Source: Ziziphus jujuba (taxonomy: Eukaryota > Streptophyta > Magnoliopsida > Rosales > Rhamnaceae). Taken from it: a stretch of 64,000 nucleotides of DNA. The stretch lies in assembly GCF_031755915.1 (NCBI RefSeq), contig NC_083384.1, positions 4,487,501 through 4,551,500 of the forward strand, written 5' to 3'. This document shows, piece after piece, positions 12,340 to 23,772 of the stretch. Below the pieces are notes generated by a model that was not told the origin of the DNA, ran no database searches, and was given only the letters and a program-made list of their open reading frames with translations. Both the position numbers and the translations under genes were made by a program. How positions within the stretch are numbered: position 1 is the stretch's first letter; each line of letters begins with the position of its first letter.

Positions 12340-15319
12340 CTAAATCCTAGAAATGATCATTCTAATATACCATGTAAATTCTTTGAAATGCAAAAATCAA
12401 ATAATTCTCTGTGGTCCATTAAAATGTCCTTCATTTCCCACTCGAATAAGTTGTTCTTTTCCATTTCCAAAGGAATATTTTGATGGTGCCTTGAACGGTG
12501 CACTAATCTTTTGAACATGGTCCCAATAGGTATCATCCCCCCTAGAACAACGTTCTCTTTCAAAACTTTCAACCAATCGATACGACCACGTAGAGGAGCT
12601 TTTGCTAAAATGTGAGTGGTTTCTTGAAAACTCGCATTGGATATGAAACTTTGAGTATTTAATGATGCTTTCATTATTCCCAATAATATGGCTCTGTAAC
12701 AAACTTCTTCTTCCAAAGCACGCCTCATTCGTTCCACTCACAACAATCTAATTAGTTCTCCGGGTGAAAAAACATTAGACATTCCATCTTTTGAAATCAA
12801 CACTATTGATGTTATTTGACGTACAATAATTTTTATATGTCTATTATGGATCTGCACCACCTGGGATCGATAAACCTTTTGGATCTTATTAACCAAAGAT
12901 ATATAACTTTGCACTATAGTTAGCACAGCACCAATCAAGAATCCCCAGGGAATTCCAAAAACTGTTGTTATATGCTCATTCCAATTCTCAACCCTCTTTT
13001 CTAGGTTCACCAATATTGAATCAATCGAACGCACTTCTAACATTTGTTCCACTTTTGGAAGACCCTGCATTATATCACCAGATCTTGATTTTTCATATAT
13101 AAATGCAACTAATGTATCTCCTTTGGAAAGTATTTCTCCATAATGGCCATGAACAATTGCTCCTGGAGTGGCCAAATAAGGCTTTGCCGATCTTATTACT
13201 ACAGAGTCAATTTGAACAATTACAATTTGGCTCGATTTTAGGTACGGCCCTTTTTTAGCTATACATACATCTTCTCAAATAAACTGGCCCAGGCTAATTA
13301 TTGTAGATGTTTCTACACAATAATTATAATCATAATTATGATGGAGAAAATGCCAATTTAAGTTGAATGGATTCAAAAAAATGTTACTGCATGGAGCGGA
13401 ATTATAAATTCTCCCATTTTCATCCATTAAACAATATTTAAGTACTTGAAAAGTATTCTTTAAATTGTCAACTTCTAAATATTTAGAAACCGAGATTTGA
13501 TTATGAGCTTTTAAAAGGTAATTATCAATTTGAGAGGTTATTCCTAAAGGGCCTAACGAATTCCTAATTGCAGGATCTCTTTTAATTGATTCATTTATTA
13601 CATTGTAATATTCTACATCATTGAATGGACCCATTTGAAAACAATTGAACGATGACAAAATTATCAAAGATTGAGATTCCTTACTTCTATTTAAAATTAT
13701 CAAACAATTTAGTGATTGTTGAATCCTTTCCTTGGAATAAATTGAATAAAATGGATTAGCACAGTTTGACCTATTATCAGAGATCAATCCTAAACCTAAC
13801 AGATCATTCTTTTTTCTGATATACAAAATATGGGATTTCACTAAGTTGATTCTTAGGAAATCAGATCATTTGTCCTTACTTTAACAAAGGAAGTGTGGGC
13901 CTCTTCAAAAGAAGAAGTTTTTTTTATCTTAGTCCAAACTAATTGAATGCTTGTGCCAGAAATTCCCCGAATTGGTTTGCTGTTTCCATAAAGAATATAA
14001 TTGATAGCTCTAAGTTCTAGATTATCACTTTCCTGCAATGGGTCCCAGAGGAAAAGTGTTTCTAAATTTATACCGTCCGCTATTTCATATATGATTATGG
14101 GCCGAATCGAAACAAAATATTTTTTCTTGGTAGGTGTGATCCATTGGACATAGATCCAATTTTTCAATTTTTTTGATTCCTTACATTTTATTTTTTTACC
14201 GTTCCCGGCGGTATCAAGATACCGCTGTGTTGAAATATCTTATCCATCTCTACAGCAAAATGGATATCTCCAGAAAAGATTTTAAGTTCAATCTTTTTTT
14301 TTTTCTCTCCATTCGTACCAATCTGCCTTCTCGACTTCTTATATTTAAAATGATTCGTGTATCTACTCAATGATACGATTGTTCCGTACCATTATGGAAG
14401 AAGATTCGGGTAAAAAAAATCGATCTACTTTCATTTGGTATTTTGGCTTAAATTCTTTGACTCCTTGATACTCAAGTAAATCATCTTTTTTAGGGATTGA
14501 ATACAACCCTATCATCACAATATTAGTAATTCTTGAACCTTTTCTTCTGTATTGAGGATCATCAAAATAAACAAAAATAATATTTATACAAAAAATACCA
14601 TTTATCGGTATTTCAATCGAAATAGTGGAATGAGGCAGTAGTTCTTTCTTTCATTTTTCAATCCACTGGAATAGAATAATGAATCTATTTCATCATCTCT
14701 TTGCTAATAAAAATAAATTAGAATTCTTGTGTAAAAAAAAAAGGAAATATGAAATTACAATGACCTTTATATATGATTCGATTAAATTCTGAATAATCCG
14801 AAATTATACTCTTTTTTTTTACCAGAAATACCAAAATTAAAGAATTTGTGTTTTACTTGATCATTATTTATTGGATTTTCTAAAAGGCTAGAAAACATTT
14901 TTCCTTTGGTAAAAATAAAATGACCATTCGTTTGATCTTGATCTTTGGGGAGTAAAGGGGGATGACACTGGATCGGCACGAACCTCCTGACAATATCCAA
15001 AAATGACTTGTTTTAGGTAAAAGATTAACATTACTATATGTAAATTCAAGTGCATGGTATACATCGGTACTCTAGTGCAGTTCTCCCTGTGAGTCAAAAT
15101 AAACATGTTTTTGAACCTTTTTTTTTAATCTAAAGTGTATGTTCCTGCATGAATTTTAGCAATAACTTGTTCGAATTCTACATATTGATCATTTTGAGCT
15201 AAAATAAAACTTTTTGGTGAAATAGTCGCATTATGCATAATATCTTCACTCTCGATAGTTACATACACGTCTATATAATGTAGAAAAGCAAGATGCCCAT
15301 GATCTATACGTTGTTGGGG
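12340..15319 (-). pseudogene. rpoC2: rpoC2 pseudogene, C-terminal part (plastid RNA polymerase beta'')
   Basis: This holds about three quarters of beta'', a plastid-encoded RNA polymerase subunit. Recognisable pieces include [20 protein letters not shown] near the right end, [52 protein letters not shown] and [20 protein letters not shown] toward the C-terminus. Multiple frameshifts and stops split it. At 15,319 it abuts a copia LTR; the N-terminal part resumes at 24,697, and about 150 codons between the two are missing. Confidence 0.92.
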
Positions 15320-16333
15320 TGAGAAGGTTATGACCAAGAGCAAGCTAGCTTGAAGTGTTAGCAACAAGCAAGCTTTTGGTGATGCTCTTGGGAATGGTTA
15401 TGTGTGAGTTGTGTTTTTAGGTTTTGGTTATGGTGTTTTCTGGTTTTTAGGGTTCCCAGAGTGTTTTAAGGTGTTGAAGAAGAGATTAGAAGAAGGGGAC
15501 CATGTTGGTTTTTGAAAATGAGGCTTGGATGTATAGCCATCTCATTCATTTAACAATATAAGCTTGAAATTACAACTAGTTCACACATGCCAAGCATGTG
15601 AGCTTACAAAATGAGTAAAGTATTTGAAATTTAAAAACTAAAATGGTCAACACCTAAATTTTCATACACAAAAGAGGTACAAACCAGCTGCAACATGTCT
15701 ATTCCAAATATAGTAAAAAGTGGCACATGGATTGAACTAAGTTCCTATTGTTTAACTAGTTTGGGTAAACAACCAAACTAGCTTCACCTACTTAGTTCCC
15801 CTTTGAATCTGCTTATGAAACTTGGTTTGAAGCATCCTTGGTCATCAATAAATATTGTTCCAAGAGCTAGGAAAGTTTTGGAACCAGATCATGGGCCAAA
15901 CAGCTCCAAAACTGACCCATACTCTGCATACTGGGCCCATCAGATATGGAAATCTATTTGGAATAGAAAATGGACTTTCCCATGTCATTCTGACTTGAAA
16001 TTTGAAACATAGTCTTCTATATATGTCTGTCGACATCCCACAAACTTTCAGCCCTAACCTGAGATATAAGATAAACAGTGGACCTATGTTGTTCGAAATT
16101 ATGAATCCAGCACCATAGTCATTTCAAGCATAATGTTCCTACTCTTTTGTGCATAATTTTACCTATGATTTTTCATACATAACTTAGGCATAAAACATTA
16201 TCAAAATATACCTTGAATCAATTAAAAACATACAAAAAAATATAAACTCATAAAAGGAAAGGAGGTGATACCAAGGTGTGCATGCTAGCCGGTGACATGC
16301 ACCATCAAGTGGCAAAATTGCCACACTTCAACA
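15320..16333 (-). repeat. 3' LTR of the copia element
   Basis: On the minus strand it starts TGTTGAAGTGTGG, overlapping the pol stop codon, and runs to TG on the plus strand at 15,320. The first bases match the start of the 5' LTR (TGTTGAAATGTGG); similarity falls quickly after that. A purine-rich AAGGATGAG stretch just before it is the likely polypurine tract. Open frames inside are chance. Confidence 0.8.
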
Positions 16334-17995
16334 CTCATCCTTGGCAATTTTGTATGAGACATTGAGAAGCCCTATCAATATCTCAAATCTCTTCTTTCCC
16401 AGTGGCTTGGTGAAGATATCCACCAAGTTCTCCTCGGAAGTCACATACTCCAACTTCACTTCACCACTTGCTTCAAATTCCCTTAAGGAATGATACTTGA
16501 CCGGTATGTGCTTGGTCCTCCCGTGTTGGACTGGATTTTGTGCAATTGCTATTGCTGAAATATTGTCACACAATATTACCGTGGCTTCCTCTTGCTTCAA
16601 GCTCAAGTCCTCCAATAATTTCCTAAGTCAAACACCTTGATTAGCACAACTTGAGCAAGCAATATACTCGGCTTCAGCGGTGCTTTGTGCAACGGTTTGT
16701 TGCTTCTTGGAATTCCATGAGAAAGGGCCATTTCCAAGAGTGTAATTGTATCCTGATGTGCTCTTACTATCATCCAAAGAACCAGCCTAATCACTATCAC
16801 TATGGCCAAGCAAAGCTTCATTCATGTCATCCTTTTACCATACACCAAAATCACTAGTACCTTTCAAATATCTTAGGATTCTTTTTGCATAACTAAGATG
16901 ATTTTGTGATAGACTATGCATAAATCTTGACAAAACAGCCACACTAAACATGATATCTGGTCTAGTAGAGCATACATATAAAAGGCTACCAATTAAACTT
17001 CTATAGATGGAAGGATTTACCTTTGGAGAATCATCATCCTTCACCAACTTGATGCCTTCATTCATAGGTGTGGCAACGCTATTAGAATCCTCCACTTCAA
17101 ACTTCTTGAGCAACTCCTTCACATAGCTTTCTTGAGATATGAAGATGCCTTTGGATGATTGGACAACTTCAATTCCAAAAAAGTATTTCATCTCTCCAAG
17201 GCTAGACATCTCAAAGTTCAATTCTAGCTCGCTTTTGAAATTGCTCACTTCTTTCTCATTACCACCGGTCACTAGGAGGTCATCAACATAAAGAGACACC
17301 AACACCATGCAACCATGAGTCCTAATATACAATGTAGGCTCATTAGGACTCCTCCTACATCCATGCTTTGTCAAAAAACCATTTATCTTGGCATACCATG
17401 CCCTAGGAGCTTGTTTAAGGCCATACAAGGCCTTGTGTAGCTTGTATACCTTCTTTTCACTTCCTTTCTTCACAAAACCTTTGGGTTACATAACATAGAC
17501 CTCCTCCTTCAATACTCCATTCAAGAAGGCTGACTTCACATCAAGGTGATATACTTTCCAAGATTTTTGTGCCAAAATTGCAAGGAGAAGTCTTATAGTT
17601 TCCATCCTTACAACCGGTGCAAAAGTCTCTCCATAATCCACACCGGTTTGATGTGCATATCCTTTGACAACAAGCCTTGCCTTGTGCTTGTTTATGGACC
17701 CATCCGAATTGTACTTGGTTCTAAAGATCCACTTCACCCCAATAGCATTCTTTCCCTTCTGTTTTGTTACCAAGCTCCAAGTGTCATTCTTGTTTATCAC
17801 ATCGATTTCATCTTGCATGGCTTGTCTCCATTCTTTTCTTGCCATAGCCTCTTGGACATTGATCGGATCACTCAATGCGACATTACATCTTTCATAAATC
17901 TTATTAAGAGGTCTTGTGCCTCTCACACCATCACCAATCTCCAAATCAGCCCCTATGGAGATTTCTAGCTCATTCTCACCATATTCATCATCATG
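16328..17995 (-). pseudogene. copia pol: reverse transcriptase and RNase H
   Basis: The RT begins in DPINVQEAMARKEWRQAMQDE and keeps GVKWIFRTKYNSDG, HLDVKSAFLNG, YGLKQAPRAWY and the catalytic SLYVDDLL (YVDD) motif. RNase H shows AQSTAEAEYIA-type sequence (read across a break), ILCDNISAIAIAQNP and the tail VDIFTKPLGKKRFE. A C to T change makes a stop just after EVYVM (17,483-17,485) and others follow near 16,835 and 16,615. The stop codon at 16328 lies inside the 3' LTR. Confidence 0.92.
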
Positions 17996-18021
17996 TGATG
18001 TGATTCTGCCCGTGCCACACA

Positions 18022-18120
18022 TCCATCCATGTCTCGGAGGACATCCATACCTCGGAGGGCAACAATACCTCGGAGGGCATCCATGCGTCGGAGGACATCC
18101 ACACCTCGGGGAGCATTTTA
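18022..18120. repeat. Short tandem repeats with CCTCGGAGG core in LTR copy A
   Basis: About five degenerate units of 16-20 bp (for example ACATCCATACCTCGGAGGGC). Read on the minus strand they give a repetitive CPPRYGCPPRHG-like peptide, which is a by-product of the repeat. Confidence 0.8.
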
Positions 18121-18293
18121 CCTCGGACAACATCAGCCCATCCATGTGTCGAACAACACTAGTGTCATCCATGTCTCGGACAAAACCAGTTCCTTTGGAC
18201 ATCAATAGCACATTCATACCTCGGACAACATTCCACCTCGGCTATCAACTATCTCGGACATCTGATCTCGGACTTCGGGCATCGGATGTAACT

Positions 18294-18430
18294 TAGCTCG
18301 AACAGATATCAGTTAGCTCGGCCAGACACAACTTAGCTCGGACAAACATCAATTAGCTCGGATAGGCCATAAGTTAGCTTGGACATCAAGCAGACATAAG
18401 TTAGCTCGGTTGAAGACATAATTCAGCCTA
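18294..18430. repeat. Short tandem repeats with TTAGCTCGG core in LTR copy A
   Basis: About six degenerate units of roughly 20-26 bp, each carrying TTAGCTCGG or a one-base variant followed by an AC-rich stretch and CATAAG/CATCAA. Confidence 0.75.
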
Positions 18431-18987
18431 GATGTCAAAGTCAACTCGTTACCTAATTTGCGATTGACTTTATTTCTTTTTGGGTTTTTATTTATTTATT
18501 TTCTGGACAAATAACTTTAGGAAGGTTTTTATTTTATTGTAAATTAATTAATTCCTAATTTAATATAAAGGAATTAATTAATCAAACTTAGATTAGGAAA
18601 GAAAGTATAGTTGCGGCCAACTAGGTTTCTTTATGTGTGTGGCTGGTTTTTCCTAGGGTTTTTAAGGTTTATTTTGTTTCTTTCGAAGCCTATTTAAAGG
18701 CTTATTTTTCAATAAGAATACAACTTTGATTTGATAAAGAAAATACTTGTGAGATTAATTATCTCTTTGCTCTTTGAGAACACCTAAAACACCATTTGAG
18801 AATTGGTTGTTTTAGCTTGACTTATCAATAGGTTTTCCATCCCCTATTGTGGCATCTACATTATACCAAGGTTTCTAACCACAGGTTGGTTAGGGGTTGA
18901 GGTCCATTCCATTAGAACTTGAACTTAATTGAGATCTGGGCTAATATGATACGGGGTTTAGGAGCAAGTCATCCTAGGTTCGTATCA

Positions 18988-19387
18988 TCATGGCAACACC
19001 TTCATCATTTCCTTGTTCCTCATCGTTATCATGAGCTTCAAGCCAATTATCTTCATCCATACTAGGCAACTCCTCCTTACTACAAACCCATTTAGCTTCC
19101 TCATCAACTTTCACATCTCTACTTATCACAAGTTTCTTGGTTTCCAAGTTATACATCCTTTATCCGTTAGTCACATCACTATAGCCAACCAAGACATCAA
19201 CTTGTGACCTTTCATCAAGCTTTCCTTTCTTCTCTTGTGGTACTAGGATGTAACAAATGCTTCCAAATACCCTTAGATGATCGAGAGAAGGCTTATATCC
19301 AAACCAAAGCTCAAATGGGATTTTACTCCTTAAAGACTTGAAGTAAAGCCTATTTTGGATGTAGATAGATGTATTAACTCCTTTGGC
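18988..19387 (-). pseudogene. copia integrase-RT linker
   Basis: Minus-strand sequence continues the integrase C-terminal part: phrases such as LRVFGSICYILVPQ, GYSDVTNG and YNLETKKLVISRDVKVDE are typical of copia pol between integrase and RT. It has stops and ends at the LTR insertion, beyond which the RT begins. Confidence 0.82.
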
Positions 19388-20638
19388 TCAAAATTTCTTT
19401 GGCAAGACACTTTCAAACAACAAACATCTAGCCATCTCCATGATGGTACGGTTCTTCCTTTCACATACACCATTTTGTTGTGGTGTGTATGGTGTAGTGA
19501 ATTCATGAACTATACCATGATCCTTACAAAGTTGTTTGAAAGCCTCACTTGTGTTTTCCCCACCATTGTCCGTCTTTAATACCTTTATAGTGCAACCGAA
19601 TTGATTTTGCACTAGCTTCATAAATTCTACAAACTTCTGCAAAGCTTGTGACTTTCTTTCAAGGAAATACACCCAACACATTCTTGAGTAATCATCAATG
19701 AAAGTTATGAAATACTTGCTGCCATTTAAGGATGAAACACTCATAGGACCACAAATATCTGAATGTATAAGTCCTAGCTTCTCCTTTGATCTCCAAGAAC
19801 AAGATTGAAATGCTAGCCTATTAGCTTCTCCTTGGCAAGGTGGATGCCCTCCTTGGTTTTGATGGCTTTGTTGTTGTTGTTGTTGATTCCATCCATTTTT
19901 GTTGTTGTTTGTGTTGTTGTTGGTTGTAAAACCGGTTTGGTTGGTGTTGTTGCTCTTCCTTCCTTTATTCTTCTTTTTGTTCCCGTGGCCACCATAGAAT
20001 GCACTCTCTATGGTCTCCTCCTTTCTAATGGCTCTCCTTTGTTCAGTTGCTTGAAGAGCATTGATGAGCTCACTCAAGGTTATTTCACTAAGATTTCTAG
20101 ATTCTTCAAGGGAGGAAATCTTAGCTTCAAACCTTTCGGGTAAGCTCACCAATACTTTCTCTACTACCCTTTGATCGGCCAATTGCTCACCAAGGACCCG
20201 AATTTGATTTACCACTTTGAGCATCCTTTCCATGAAATCCTTGACAAACTCATTCTCCTTCATCTTCAAGGTCTCAAACTCTCTTCTTAGGTTTAGAACT
20301 TGCATTTGCCGAGTTCTAGTATTTCCATGGAACTCCTCTTGAAGCTTTATCTAAACCTCTCTAGCACTTGTGCATGACATTATCCTTGTAAAAATGGAAT
20401 CACTCATGGAGGAGTGCAAGGCAGTGAGGGCCTTGAACCCCTTGGCAACTTCGGCCTCATGTGCATTTCTTTGTGCTTGGGTTGCATTAGCTCTCAACTC
20501 CTCCACTACATAACCTTCTTCTATGACTTCCCATAAACCAAAAGCTTGAAGGTAGGCTTTCATTTTTATACTCCAAATGGAATAGTTTTGGCCTTCAAAC
20601 TTAGGTGGTGTTGGGGTTGCAAAGGATTGTGAGGCCAT
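19388..20638 (-). pseudogene. copia gag fused to integrase
   Basis: Gag begins MASQSFATPTPPKFEGQNYS (UBN2-type capsid) with a stop near 20,352. It continues in a 305-codon frame through LRREFETLKMKENEFVKDFM and an Asn/Gln-rich stretch (runs of N and Q at ~19,860-19,960). Where the CCHC zinc knuckle and protease should follow, the frame goes from GGHPPCQ straight into GEANRLAFQ of the pre-integrase region, then IN. The IN triad is visible: D in HSDICGP, D in KTDNGGE, E in NGVCERKN. The frame ends at 19,388. Confidence 0.9.
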
Positions 20639-20830
20639 TTGAAAAAATGGTTTTTGAAAAGTTTTGAAAAATGGATACAAGAACAAGCTCTCGGGTGGTG
20701 GTGTTTTGGTGAGTTTCAACTAGTCTTTTTGGGAGGTTTTGGTTTCGGTTGGAAGGCTTTAGGTGCGGGATCCTCTCACAAATAAAATGGTCTAGGTTGA
20801 AAGCTCACAAGGTCCTAAGAAATTACACTA

Positions 20831-20843
20831 TGCTCTGATACCA
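20831..20843 (-). other. Primer binding site of the copia element (tRNA-iMet)
   Basis: Minus-strand TGGTATCAGAGCA lies directly after the 5' LTR end and is complementary to the 3' end of initiator tRNA-Met, the usual plant primer. Confidence 0.9.
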
Positions 20844-21854
20844 TGATGGAATTTGGTGTAGGTTTATGTTGTTGTACCCTAAGAGCACAATCATTCAAGG
20901 TGTTAGTCAAGAATGATTGTTGTTGGTTCTTGGTTCTTGGTTCTTGATTTTGTTTTTTTTTTTTGGGTTTGTTTAGGTTTTGTTTCTGGTTTTAATGGAG
21001 GTTTAGGGTTCTTGAGAAGGTTGTTAGCTTTTGGGAAGAAGAAGAAACCAAAAATGTAGTAGTTGAGAGAGAGAGAGCCAAAAATGTTGTTTTTCAAAAT
21101 CTGTTTTTTGAATATTTTCTTTCTCAACGTTTTTCATTACAATTTTCATACTTTTAAATACATCAAAAAGACAATAAGGCATGCTTCCATATTGAGCAAT
21201 AAATACAAAAGCATTAAAGTAACCAACCAAGCCAAACTACCTCAACTAACTCTAATCAATGTGCTGGGCATGCAAGAAACCTTCTTTAATGGGCAGTTCA
21301 GTTTGTCTAAGGCATTTGAATTTGAAAACCAGCTCCATTTGACTTGAAAATTGGAGGGAAGCCTTTTTGAATATTAAAATATGTTCTTCCCAAAAACCAG
21401 ATAAAACAAATTCCATTTACCCATTCAAAAGTAATCAAACCCGAGGCAGTTTTGCCCAGTTTTCTGGGCAACAACACTGCACAAGGGTCAGATTGTTTTG
21501 GGCTTAACTCAGCCTTCCCAGCTCCAAATTGGGCCATTCTTTTTTATGCTTCTTCCTATGCATATCTAGTTTATCCTATCCAAAATTTAGGTCCAAATCC
21601 CAAACCTACTTCAAACGGCATCCAAGGAAGTGGACTTATGTTGCTGGAAATACAATTCCAGCAACTAGACAAAAAAGGCCTTAAGCTAGATAATGAGCTT
21701 AGGGCATTATAAAAAGGATATTATTCTTAAAAATTACAAGATAAAATAAAATGTATAAACATAAATAATGTTTGGTCTTTGATGTTGCAAAACAAAGAGT
21801 GCAAGTGTAACCGAACTACCTTGCACATTGTGGCAAGATCACCACATTTCAACA
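20844..21854 (-). repeat. 5' LTR of the copia element
   Basis: On the minus strand it begins TGTTGAAATGTGG at 21854 and ends ...ATTCCATCA at 20844 directly before the primer site. About 1,011 bp. It shares layout and terminal motif with the 3' LTR but differs at many positions. Short GGTTCTT direct repeats and an AG run (21,066-21,076) occur. Its outer flank is gypsy LTR. Confidence 0.85.
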
Positions 21855-22615
21855 GTACGGACAGCTTCAAATTTGGCCTGTTCTTACTATATTTTGTGCT
21901 GTCTTTACTGTGTGGGACTCTATAATAAGCTTATTTGGCTTCCTAAAAAGAATATAGAAGCTGATTTGGAGCTCAAAGAGGTTAAAGATTAGTCAAAGTC
22001 AACTTAGTCAAAAAGCTAGTATTTTAGTTTCCTAATTTGATTCTACTTTTTGTTTTAGGAATTTAGTCTTTTATTTGATTTTTATTTATTTATTTTCTGG
22101 AAAAATAAGTTTAGGAAAGTTATTATTTTATTATTTCAATTGTAAATTAATTAATTCCTAATTCAAAATAAAGGAATTAATTAATCCAAATTAATTTAGG
22201 TAACTAGGAAAAATTAGGCACTTTCCTTTTCTATACTTTCCTTTTCTTTACTTTCTTTTTCTCCACACTTTGAGTCCGGTTTTGAATTAATTTTTTTAGG
22301 GTTTTTGCTTTGTAATCTTATCCTATTTAAAGGCTTATTTTCAATGAGAAATGAAGCTTGGATTTTATACAAAAAAATTATTTGCAAGATTGAATTCTCT
22401 TTGTTCTTTTGAACACCTAAAACACCATTAGTAAATGAGTGTTTTAGTTTTGACTTATCAATAGGACATCCATCACCTATTGTGGCGTCTTTGATATACC
22501 AAGGTTTCTAATCACAGGTTGGTTAGGGATTGAGGTGACCATTAGAACTTTAACATAATTAGATCCGGGCTAATATAATACGGGTTTAGGAGCAGGTCGT
22601 CCTAGGTTCGTGTGA
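21855..22615 (+). repeat. 5' LTR remnant of gypsy element I (copy B)
   Basis: Begins GTACGGACAGCTTCAAATTT, the middle of the solo LTR of copy C, and ends GGTTCGTGTGA, where other copies have GGTTCGTATCA. The final bases are therefore mutated. The body shares TTATTTATTTATTTTCTGG, GGAATTAATTAATC and TTTCTAATCACAGGTTGG with the other copies. Confidence 0.88.
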
Positions 22616-22617
22616 TT

Positions 22618-22630
22618 TGGTATCAGAGCC
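22618..22630 (+). other. Primer binding site of gypsy element I (tRNA-iMet)
   Basis: TGGTATCAGAGCC follows the LTR end by two bases and is complementary to initiator tRNA-Met. It fixes the plus orientation and the LTR boundary. Confidence 0.9.
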
Positions 22631-23772
22631 AAATTTTGTTTAGGTTTGATCTATCTTTATTTGATTTATTTATTTTTATGTTAATTTGCAATTTTAGCAT
22701 TAGGCTAAAGTTGCTTCTATCATCGTACACGTTTTGCATCATTAAAAAAAAAAAAATCATTCCTAGTTGAATTAGGATTTTCTACTTTTATCGTATTTTT
22801 GTTTCCTAGTTTGTTGGTTTTTTTTCATCATTGTTCTTGATAATTTTGGTTTTTGTTGATTTTCCTTTGCTGTTTTAGTCTTAAATATTTGCATTCATAT
22901 ATTTAAAAAAAAAAAAAAAGGGTTTGCAGCAACATATAAAAAAAAAAAAAAAATCGAACAATTTGAATTTTTGATTGGGAGGTCATGGGTTTGGTGTTTG
23001 TTTTGGAGTTGGAATTGCAATTTTGGTAATTATTCTTGCTACTTCAGTTGTTTATGTTCTGTGAGTGAAAAAAAAAAAAAAAGAAGAAGAGGCAAAGCCA
23101 AATAAAATATAAAAAAAATATTTCGGTTTGTTGGAGTTTGATTTGTTTGCTGGAAATTTGTTGGAGCTGCTAGTTTTTTTATTATTTATTCAATATTTGA
23201 GTTGCAGAGGAATTATTTTTGCTGCTGAATATTTGGATTTTGGGTGCTTAAATTATTTGGATTAAAATTAGTTAAAGGAATTGATACAAAACTTGAATTA
23301 CAAGAACAACAACCACCACTATTCTATATTTTTGTTCAATTTGATTCTTGTTTGTATTTTAATTTCTTTTTCTAGAATTTTATTCTTGAACTCATAATCT
23401 ATGACCACCTGGTCCAGTTCTTCAAAATTCCAAAGTTTTCTCATTAATTTGCTTTATTTTACCTAGAAAAGCCAAAAACTAGGCTTTGTTGAATTCTTTT
23501 GGTATTGCCTTTTTTTTTTTTTTTTTTTGGCTACTGTTTTGTTGATAAGTTTAATTAAAACATACTTGTGATCTAATTTCTGTTTTTTGGGTGTTTTCAT
23601 TAGAACTTTGAGATAATTCATTGAGTGGAAAAAGGCAAGAGTGTGTGAGCTTAAAAGAGGGTAAAAGTCGAAACTAGTGTGCAAACACGAGTGTCGAGAC
23701 CTTGTTTGAGTGAAACACGTGAGGGAGTGAATATTATGAGGATTTATTTTATTTTTGCAGTATTTTAATAAC
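22631..23772 (+). other. Untranslated leader of gypsy element I
   Basis: Some 1.1 kb of T- and A-rich leader with several A runs (near 22,744, 22,905, 22,940 and 23,070) and a T run near 23,512. No reading frame is credible; the minus-strand open frames here are chance. Confidence 0.7.

Larger units (their letters stand above)
17996..18987 (+). mobile_element. Solo LTR of gypsy family I inserted in the copia element (copy A)
   Basis: Starts TGATGTGATTCTGCC and ends GGTTCGTATCA; both ends match the copies in rpoB and psbC. The flanks are TCATG at 17,991-17,995 and TCATG at 18,988-18,992, a perfect 5-bp target duplication. At 992 bp it is shorter than the 1,134-bp copies and its 5' half is replaced by short CTCGG-containing repeats. 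The 3' half, from about 18,470, is clearly homologous to the others. It splits the copia integrase-RT linker. Confidence 0.9.
15320..21854 (-). mobile_element. Ty1/copia LTR retrotransposon, degenerate
   Basis: On the minus strand: 5' LTR (21854-20844), initiator-Met primer site, gag, integrase, reverse transcriptase, RNase H and 3' LTR (16333-15320). The order IN before RT defines copia. Internal damage includes stops, a missing zinc knuckle and protease, and a solo gypsy LTR inserted at 17,996-18,987. The LTRs are only loosely alike and the element has no target duplication: left flank TGGGG is rpoC2, right flank GTACG is gypsy LTR. Confidence 0.93.

Noticed and set aside
15845..16036. Open frames in the copia 3' LTR
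   Set aside because: Present on both strands, without domains, and not shared with the 5' LTR.
17546..18296. Plus-strand open frames opposite copia RT and in LTR copy A
   Set aside because: Shadows of the minus-strand RT and of the CTCGG repeats.
18022..18430. CRISPR-like array
   Set aside because: The units are degenerate and directly adjoining without unique spacers, and they lie inside an LTR of a plant element.
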